DNA of 64,000 nt from Anaeramoeba flamelloides (Eukaryota; Metamonada; Anaeramoebidae). Shown here in pieces: positions 56,332 through 64,000 of this stretch. Location: NCBI GenBank assembly GCA_027625915.1, contig JANTQA010000044.1:496001-560000 (forward strand). The letters run 5' to 3'. The notes under the pieces are model-generated. The model had not been told where the DNA came from and ran no database searches. It was given only the letters and a program-made list of their open reading frames with translations. How positions within the stretch are numbered: the first letter of the stretch is position 1; the number at the start of each line of letters is the position of its first letter. A program made the position numbers and the translations under genes.

Positions 56332-57203
56332 TGATATCCAAACAGAACCAAAATTATGGCTAAATTCAAATGATCTAAATGTGCTTTAACTCAACTATTC
56401 AAAAATTAAGTTGTCCATAAAATTCCAAGATTTTCATAACCAAACCATTTCTCAAAATCTTGTGATTTATTCTTTCAAGCCGATCAAAAAATAATTGGGA
56501 AACAGAAGTAATAGTTTTACTTTTTTCCTAGGGAAATAATTGACAAAAAAAAAAGTTCAAAAGCATTTGAAATCTCATTCAATATCAAAAATCTCTTTAC
56601 TTTTTTCAAAATATATTACTTTTAACAAACCGTTTCATGTTAAAAGTGTTTGAGATAATATAAAAAAGATTTAAAAAGTGTTTGAAAGGCTTCTAAACTG
56701 TATTCCTGTTCCGGTTAGTGTTCAGAAGACCCAAAGATTTTTGATACAGTTTTTGTTTTGCAAGTTTTTCATTTTTTTTTTTTCCTTTTTGATTTAGATC
56801 TTGAAGAGAAAAAACATTTCTCGGGAAGAGACCTGCAATCAAGTTATTCTCTATTGGTTACTTTTTTCAAAATTACAAAAATTAAAAAAAAAAAAATCTG
56901 TTTGATCGATTTTCCCTTTCTTTGAAAATGAGGTAGGCTCAGATATTTATTAATCCCTTGTCTTAAACATAAAAAAAAATCTTTTTTGTTTTTGATTTTT
57001 TCTTTTTTCTATTTTTTCGTTTTCTGTTTTATTATACAAGCCCAAAAAAAAGTCAACAAACAAATAAAAAAATAAGGATCGTTTAAAGTCATTTCTCTTG
57101 GACGAAAAAAACCCACTTAACACCAAAAGCCGAAGAAAAAAGTTAGTTCCTGACACAATTGGATCTTCAAAATAAAAAGAAAAAAAAGTTCATTGTATAA
57201 AAA
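56332..57203. other. Intergenic stretch, nothing recognised
   Basis: No gene, RNA or repeat boundary seen. The 68-codon minus frame at 56950-57156 is not convincing. Confidence 0.4.
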
Positions 57204-57275
57204 AGGGCGCACGTGGAGTCGAACCCCGGACCTATTGATCTGCAGTCAATTGCTCTACCACTGAGCTATACGCCC
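57204..57275 (-). tRNA. tRNA-Cys (GCA)
   Basis: The acceptor GGGCGTA/TGCGCCC pairs with one G-T wobble. The D arm is GCTCAGTGGTAGAGC. The anticodon arm ATTGA-CTGCAGA-TCAAT gives anticodon GCA, the variable loop is AGGTC and the T loop TTCGACT. The discriminator is T, as in cysteine tRNAs. One G-A mismatch lies in the T stem (CGGGG/CCACG). A and B boxes are canonical and a T-run follows. No intron. Confidence 0.92.
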
Positions 57276-57649
57276 TTCACATTAACTGCAAGTTATTCGA
57301 CTTTATTAATTTCATCTAACAAGAAAAAATGAAAAATTCACAAAACACAATATTTCAAATACTTTTGTTTATCAAATTTCCATCATCAGATAAGTAAACA
57401 ACCCATTTCAGATCTTTTACATAATTTCAATAAAAAATAATATTCTTTCCATTCCAAAACACACAAATAATCACTCAATAAAACAAATCCACACACAATG
57501 AATAATAAAAATGTTTTTTCGATCATCATCTCGGTAAAACTCCAAGATCAAAAAAAATTAGTATTTCATCAATTCAGAGCACCTCACAACATCTGAACAC
57601 ATTTCAACACGAATACAAAAAAAAAAATTATTGTTTTCTAACAAGCTGA
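57276..57649 (+). other. A/C-rich stretch with a 33-codon frame; possible orphan leader
   Basis: The plus strand here is A/C-skewed like the leader of the BTB gene, and an ATG at 57498 opens MNNKNVFSIIISVKLQDQKK.. to a stop at 57594-57596. A GTAAAA after codon 12 could be a splice donor. No following exon was found; repeats begin at 57650. It may be a leader left after a gene was lost or displaced, or simply chance. Confidence 0.25.
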
Positions 57650-58380
57650 ATAACAAGACAAGGAAAATTTTTTCAAAAAAAAAATCTCTAAATTTTGAAA
57701 TTTTTGAAATACGCTCACATAATAAACATGATTATACATAACAAGTTTGAAAAAGGTTTACAACTTTATTAGGTATTAATGGGAATTGCAAAAAAAAAAT
57801 GAAAGAAAATTTTCAGCAATATTTTTTTCAAAAATTTTGAAATTTTTTGTTGACTTGTTGGAGAGATTATTTGGATATAAACTAAATTTCATAATAAATG
57901 GCCCAATTTTTTTTTATTTTTTTTTACCTTTTTTTATTTTACGACCAAAAATAAATATTTCTAGTTTCAAGAACCGGATATTAAAAAAGTAATTTTTATT
58001 TTATAATAAATAACTTCAATTTATAAAAATATTTATCTACAAAATTTGATTTTTAATTTGCCAATAATTTTGATTTGGAGTTTATTTTTATAATAGTTTA
58101 TTTAAAATCATATTTTTCAATTTTAAAATAAAACAAAATATTCCTTTCAAAAGATACTGCTACATTAAATTGAAAACATATTTTTTTTCTGTTTTTACTA
58201 TTTTTTTTTAATTTTATTTTTTCCCGTGTTTGAGTTTAATATATAAATTCTTCGTGTTTTTTTTTTTTTTTGGCAAATTATTTTAACATTTATTCTTTTT
58301 TCATACTTGTGTTCAATATCATGTTCATTCATAGTAAATTATTTCACAAAAAAACACACCAAAAATAAGTGTTTTTTTCA
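57650..58380 (+). repeat. Dispersed repeat, uninterrupted copy of 51395-52455
   Basis: Same order of blocks as 51395-52455 but without the nested MITE. It ends within 4 bp of the next element. Confidence 0.65.
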
Positions 58381-58383
58381 AAA

Positions 58384-58933
58384 GTAAACTCTTTTTAGGT
58401 CGAAGGCACTCATTTTTATTGAAGAAATAGAACATATTCTCCGAGTTTAATTCATTATTCTTCTCAAACTAAAATTTCAATTTTTTGATAAAAATTATTT
58501 TTCTCTTTTATATATATATTTTTTTGTATTTTGCTTTTTGCTTTTTGTTTCTTTTTGTTTTATAATTAATTCAAAATTAAATTTAAAAAAAAAATGTTTG
58601 AAACTCCAATTTAACATTAAGAAAAGCTAGGCGTTGTAAGTTCATTTAAAATTCATACACTCAATAATAAAAAATCTAATTGTCAATAATTTTAATTTCT
58701 GAAAGAAATTGGGAATTTTGCACAAAACACTCTTATGAAATGGTCAAAAAAATTATTGAATATTTTTTTTTTTTAATTTAGAGTTTGTTCAGGTATTTCT
58801 TTGATGATTATTGACTCTAATACAGAAATTTATTATTTCAGTATTTTCCAACAATCTAAGTTTGGTTTATTCTTAAAAATAAAGTGATCTATTCATTTTC
58901 ACTTGCCTCCTTTGAGCGAAATGGAGTTTATAA
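58384..58933 (+). mobile_element. ATAAACTC MITE-like family, copy 3
   Basis: Left end GTAAACTCTTTTTAGGTCGA, right end TTTGAGCGAAATGGAGTTTA. It is 550 bp and colinear with 4046-4604 and 46438-47001. Confidence 0.65.
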
Positions 58934-60279
58934 TCGTAAAAATACTTCTGGATTGGATTGTAAGCTTAATTTCCTAAATAGGGGAATGTTTTTCATTAGA
59001 AAAAAAAATGTTTAATTGTTTTTTTTTTTTTGAATAATAATGTATTTTACTGTGGAGAGAACAATTTTGGACAGAGAAAAATAGTTGGAAAGCAATTTTA
59101 ATTGTGAACATTACTGAAAATGATTTTTAATTACAATTGTTTGTGAAATAACTAAAGAAAATAACAATAATCTATTTATTGGAATAAGGATAAATGTAAT
59201 TCTACTTTTTCAAAACCTTATCTCTTATAATCTAAAGCAAGTTTAAAAATTATCAATTTTAAGAATTAATAGTAAAAATTACTAAAACTTGGATTTTTGT
59301 TAAAATAGCATGATCTACTTTTAGTTATCAACTATTCAAATGAGTATTCTACACATATCACAGATTAATGAACTTGTAACACCGTTAAACATGTATTTAT
59401 ATAAAATTCATCTCGTTATCAATAGGATTTGATTTTCAATTTTACTAATGTTCCCAATTAAAAATTGTGTCAAACCATTTTTCTAAGTCAAACATTTTTC
59501 ACATCAACAGTTCATCCAAAAATCAAAACAAAAAAATATAAGATCTTGTGATTGAAAATTAATGAAAGAAAATGGACTTCTTGTAAGAATAATAAATCAT
59601 TTCTCAAAAATTGATAAAAGAATTTAGTATCAAGTTTAATTGATCTTTGTGCAAATAATTACTCTATTACCTTTGGGATTAAAAATAAATAAGAGTTACC
59701 ATCTGCTGAAAATAAAGAAAAAAAAAAATCAAATTTTAGCAAAATACTAAAGTTGGACCAGAGTGTTTTGTGACAAAGAATAGAATTAGTATAATTTTAA
59801 AAAATTGATTAATTTGATTACCTGATTTATTTTGAAGGGAAGAATATTTTCTATTGCGATCGAATGTGGAAATTTAAAAAATTTAAAACTCAAAAAATGA
59901 AAAACAGAAACAATTATTTCAATTGGTAAAGATAAGAAATCGTATTGAAAGGAATTTTCAAACACAAAAAATAAAAGAAGAAATAAATAAAATTGTTTTT
60001 CGGGTGATAATTCACAGTTCGAAAATTAAATTTGTTCCAAATTTTGATCATAAAATGGATGAAAAACACTTGTAAATAAGAGATCTACAAAAAGAAGAAC
60101 TGAAAAAAAGATCTTTTTTCAAAAAGAAGAAAAATTGGTACAAAAACAAAAAAATAAAAAGAAAACGGAATCAAAAAATTTATTTCTCATTCAGACCTAT
60201 GGTAAAGTCTAAATTATATTTGGTGCTCAATAAAAGAGATCGTAATTGTTTAAATGTTGAAGTGATCCCTATGGTAGTC
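58934..60279. other. Intergenic stretch, nothing recognised
   Basis: No gene, RNA or clear inverted repeat was found. Confidence 0.45.
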
Positions 60280-60453
60280 TTAATCATTTTCAGAGCCAGA
60301 ACCAGATTTTTCGCTTTTTTGTGATTCATCCGACGTAACATCATCCTCACTTAAAAGATCACTAAAACTGCCAGATTCGGAACTTAAGTCATATTTATTT
60401 TGTTTTAAAGGTTGGTGTTCGCTTTTTTTCTCTGTTGGACAAATGCACCCCAT
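60280..60453 (-). CDS. Small acidic Ser-rich protein with MGCIC lipidation start
   Basis: A 57-residue frame starting ATGGGGTGC. The N terminus MGCICPTEKKSEHQ has Gly2 for N-myristoylation and Cys3/Cys5 for palmitoylation, the pattern of peripheral plasma-membrane proteins. The rest is hydrophilic, rich in Ser, Asp and Glu (LSSESGSFSDLLSEDDVTSD), with many casein-kinase-2-like sites, ending GSGSEND. Base use is clearly more balanced than the flanks and the codons are mixed, which supports coding. No family is recognised. It could be a complete small protein or a first exon, but the stop comes without an obvious donor just before it. Confidence 0.55.
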   Translation of the reverse strand: MGCICPTEKKSEHQPLKQNKYDLSSESGSFSDLLSEDDVTSDESQKSEKSGSGSEND

Positions 60454-61182
60454 AATAAAGTAATTTGTTAGGAAATAAAAAAGGAGAAAAATTTGATAAT
60501 TAGAAAAAATGATACTGTGGTTAATTTGGATATTTTCCCAAAAGTGATTTTCTTGAACACAAATTAATTCGTTTTCCTCTATTTAAATGATATTTTCATC
60601 TTTTTCTGGGGTGAGAAGTGACTAAAAAAATTTTGTTGACTGGAAAAATAAGTGAAATTTGGAAAAAAAGTTGAAACACGTTTTTAAATTCGGAAACATG
60701 ATGGATATGATAAAGTTAAATCAATTGAATAGAGTACACCAATTAACTTCGAAGAATAATACATTCTAGTATATCATTGGCAATCAAACAAAGGAAAATA
60801 TAATTTAAATTTCCTATCATTATCCTAATAGTTTGAGTAGTTTTGGATCGCAAAAATAGTCAAATTCTAACAAATTATAATGAATGATCAATAAAACAAA
60901 AACTCATACCAAAGAATAGTATCAAAAAAACAATACTTATGTTATTGATACTTTTTTCTTTACTTCCTTTTATGAGTTTTTATTTATTATCTAAAGTTCT
61001 TATTTACAATATTGTTTCAAGTTAAGGTAATGGTAAAATAGCAAACATTTTAAAACTTTTTCACTAAATTTTAGAGTGTGTTTCTTAGTGGAAAGGAAAA
61101 CATTTTTAAACCTACTAAGCAAGTTAAAAAAACGGTATTTTAACGAGTAAAAATGTAAAATCACTTTGAAAATGATTTTTTA
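60454..61182. other. Intergenic stretch upstream of the small lipidated protein
   Basis: A+T-rich with nothing specific. Confidence 0.4.
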
Positions 61183-61418
61183 CTGGTATTTGAATAATAA
61201 ATGGTAAAAAAATTTCTCTTTATCTTCCCTTTCTATTTTTTTTTAACAAAGGAACTGTCAAAGAAAGAGATTGTAATTTGGGTCACTACTTTGTTTTTTT
61301 GGAACTTTTTATTTCGATTTGATATATTGGGTGAACATTGAATGCTAAATAAAATCAAGAGTCGTGTTTGAAATAATAATCAACTGAAATTTTATCCCAT
61401 TTGAATTTCCAATACCAG
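61183..61418. mobile_element. CTGGTATTTGAAT MITE, copy 3
   Basis: Inverted ends (CTGGTATTTGAATAATAAAT left; CATTTGAATTTCCAATACCAG right) flanked by TA on both sides. 236 bp, longer inside than copy 1. Confidence 0.65.
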
Positions 61419-61499
61419 TATTTCAACGAGAAGATTATTTTTCAAAATTAGTACTTAGCTGATTGATTTTTTTTCCCATCTTTTGATAAGATATAAGAT

Positions 61500-61745
61500 T
61501 AAATAATATTATTATGAAAAATATTAATTTTCTATCGAAATTAATAAATTTTGTACAAGACATTTCAATGAAATGTGATGCTAAATATTGGAAAATTTTA
61601 TTTATTAAAAAAAATATAGTTTGAAAAGTGCATTTCGTTTATAAATATCAACTCTAATATGGATGTTTATTCTTTCTGTTATTTTTAAACATTCTTTCGG
61701 TTGATACTTAAAAAAAAAAATGAATTTTTCATTTTTGAATTGTCT
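61500..61745 (+). repeat. ATAAACTC MITE-like family, 3' half fragment
   Basis: Matches the second half of 46438-47001 (ATTTCAATGAAA, TTTCGTTTATAAATATCAAC, ATGAATTTTTCATTTTTG). Confidence 0.5.
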
Positions 61746-62088
61746 GATATGATATAAATTAGGTTATTATAAGAATAAAGATTAAAATATTTTTAATAAC
61801 TTTAAAAAATATTTATGACCCTAAAAAAAAATGTTTAATAATTTTTATATATAATTTTTTGTTCAAATCTCAAATTATTTTTACCAAAAAAAAAAATACA
61901 AATCACAAAAGAATGTGAGACCTCATGAATTTGTATATTTGAGATTTTTTTTTTTTTTTTTTAAATGAAAATAAAAACCATTCACAAATTTTCGACAGAA
62001 CAAAAAATAAAAAATAGGAAAAAAAAAATATATTAATTTGAAATTTTTAAAAAATAATATTAAATCACTTTTAAGTAAACTAATTATA
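61746..62088. other. Intergenic stretch, nothing recognised
   Basis: A and T runs only. Confidence 0.4.
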
Positions 62089-62281
62089 CAGTTGGTTCCA
62101 TTTCAAGGTACAAACTTTCAACGAGAATTAAAGTAAAATAAAAATCTCAAATTAAGGAAAAAAATTTGGATTTTAGTTAAATAATTTGTAAAAAAAAAAT
62201 TCCAAAAAATATGTATTGATTTGAGATTTTTTTGTTCTTTAAATTTTGTTGAAAGTTTGTTACTTAAAAGTGAAACTAACT
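62089..62281. mobile_element. CAGTCAGTTC MITE, copy 4
   Basis: Near-palindrome from CAGTTGGTTCCATTTCAAGG to CTTAAAAGTGAAACTAACTT. Somewhat worn at both ends. Confidence 0.65.
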
Positions 62282-62854
62282 TTATTTTTATGATAAATAA
62301 TCATTGTTATTCAAAAAAAAAAAAAGAAGAAAATATCAAAAAAAAAAATAAAATTCAGAGTTTCAAAAATGATGAAAGGAGCAAAAAAAAAAAATAATTT
62401 TAAATTTTATTAAATTTCACCAACAATTATTGATGAATCAACATGTTAGATACCATCAAATAATTTTGTCTGATTTTTAGATGTAACTAAACTGAACATT
62501 AATTTTCTATTTATCATTGTAAAAAACCACTGATCAAACCAAAATATATTCTTTAATTGTGATAAAAAGAAATGAAAACAAAACAAAAATAGACATCAAA
62601 TATTAAAAAATATTTTATCAATTCAAAATTATTTCCGGATTGAATGATTTTATATTATTGTTATTATTTTAAAACTTCTCAATATTCCCATTTTTTGTAA
62701 TTTTTATGATTTTATTTAAAAATTATTGGATAATTTAATGTTTGAGAAACAATTCCATTTTGTTGTTACATATATAATGTTCTTTTTTTTATTATTAGAA
62801 ATCAATTTTTTTCTTTCAAAAACAAATTATTAAAGTAGAATATCATATTAGAGC
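62282..62854. other. Intergenic stretch, nothing recognised
   Basis: No supported feature. Confidence 0.4.
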
Positions 62855-63047
62855 CAGTCCAACTTTTAATGCACAAACTATCAACGAAATTTAAGGCACA
62901 ATAAAAATCTCAAATTAAAGCACAAAATTCAGATTCTAGTAAAATAAATTGTAAAATAAAAAATAACAAAATTTGTGCCTTAATTTGTGAATTTTTTTGT
63001 GCCTTAAATTTCGTGGATAGTTTGTGCCTTAAAAGTAGAACTGACTG
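62855..63047. mobile_element. CAGTCAGTTC MITE, copy 5
   Basis: Near-palindrome; the right end GTGCCTTAAAAGTAGAACTG then ACTG is intact and followed by TA. The left end CAGTCCAACTTTTAATGCAC is slightly changed. Confidence 0.7.
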
Positions 63048-63529
63048 TAAATAAATTGAAATTGGTTTATATTTTTCTTATGTAAAAACAAAAAATAAAA
63101 ATATATAAGTTTAATTTGTCAAATAGATCAAAATTGATTCTTAATATATTACAAAAAAAAATCAGATTCTTTATCTTTAACTCTTTTATATATTTTACCC
63201 CCCCCCGCCATTTACCTTATTGAAAAAAAATATGGAATTTAATGGTGTGGAACTTTATAATTTTTAAAAGGGCTTGGAGTTGTTTGTATTAGACCCCTAA
63301 CCAAATATTATCCAAATTTGAAATACTGTTGAACCTTTTTGAAGTTTTTTGTAAAAATTGAATTTTATTTTTTGGGGAAAAATCTAATTTATTCATTTCT
63401 TTATTTATGACTATAAATTGTGAATTAAAGTTACTTCTAAACAAAAAAAAGTGGGAAAACAATTAAAACATCTTAATACTTGTAAATAATACCATTTACA
63501 AGACCAAATTTAAATTTAAACACTCTCAT
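63048..63529. other. Intergenic stretch with a C9 run
   Basis: No gene. A run of nine C at about 63199-63207 stands out against the A+T-rich background. Confidence 0.4.
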
Positions 63530-63960
63530 TACATTTTCCAGAATTTGATAGATTAGAATCAAATCAAACATTTTCTTTTTATTTCAAAAATTAAAAAAAA
63601 ACATCGTTAACTTTTCCACAATTTACAAGAATCAAATAAAATCTTCAATTTTAGTTAACCCTTTTATATGATGGAATATATATTATTATTTTTTTTTGTG
63701 TGTTTTTGGGTTATTTAGAAAATCGATTGATTTTCAGAATCGCACAAAACATCCCAAGATAACCACAATTTGGCTTTTTTATTTATTTTTTTGATTAGAA
63801 AATTGATGGATTTTCCAATCAATAACAAAAATTTATAAAAAAATCATCTTTATTCTTTCCTGAACCTTAAAGATCAGAATAAAGTCTTTATTTTTTTCCC
63901 TTTCTTTTGAATTCTAAAAAATATAGGTACTTAAAGATACCCTGCAATACCCAATCGAAA
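63530..63960 (+). repeat. Composite hairpin element, eroded copy at window end
   Basis: Worn versions of the AGAATTTGATAGATT / TTCCACAATTTACAAG and GGTTATTTAGAAAATCGATT modules are visible. The copy may continue past the window. Confidence 0.45.
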
Positions 63961-64000
63961 CTTGAAAATAAACAAACACACATAAATACACCATAATTCA

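Overview
This window looks like nuclear DNA from a free-living unicellular eukaryote. It is very A+T-rich. It has spliceosomal introns (GT..AG, often starting GTTTGT, GTTTGG, GTAAGA, GTAAAT or GTTAAT), eukaryotic tRNA genes with T-run terminators, and proteins carrying long Lys/Glu and Asn runs. The style (K/E- and N-rich insertions, BTB proteins, PKB-type kinase) resembles amoeboflagellates such as Anaeramoeba. That is a guess from style, not a placement.

Genes are sparse. Seven protein genes can be supported: a BTB-BACK protein fused to a bacterial-type glutamine-amidotransferase-like domain (14018-15547, +); RPB8/RPABC3 in three exons (23345-24008, +); a ChAPs/exomer-like TPR protein with huge low-complexity inserts (27108-30590, -); divergently from it the tRNA-splicing endonuclease subunit Sen34 (31628-32572, +); a GPR107-type seven-transmembrane protein in three exons (37222-43713, -); an Akt/PKB-type PH-AGC kinase in five exons with one 5.8-kb intron (48000-55681, -); and a 57-residue protein with an MGCIC lipidation start (60280-60453, -). 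RNA genes are tRNA-Cys (57204-57275, -), two initiator-type tRNA-Met copies in the arms of a 448-bp inverted repeat (7883-7955, + and 11683-11755, -), and a strange interlocked pair of tRNA structures at 262-419 (-).

Most of the rest is repeats. A composite element built from perfect hairpin modules and a GGCACTTGACGGCACTC-type spacer recurs in at least eight places (500-2400, 8470-10700, 16262-17247, 25540-26420, 34010-35600, 37910-39030, 49320-50570, 63530-63960). At least six families of terminal-inverted-repeat, MITE-like elements occur, several nested in each other. Two fragments of one poly(A)-tailed LINE lie in opposite orientation (17950-19110 and 20270-21251). One tRNA-derived SINE has a perfect 17-bp target duplication (2494-2900). 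These repeats also fill the large introns of the kinase and the GPR107-like gene.

The most unusual signal is at 262-419 (-). One tRNA fold (X) is interrupted in its anticodon loop by about 106 nt. That insert holds the 3' part and then the 5' part of a second tRNA (Y), so Y is circularly permuted inside X. Both acceptor stems are perfect 7-bp matches only in this interlocked reading. Sen34, a subunit of the enzyme that cuts tRNA introns, is encoded in the same window.
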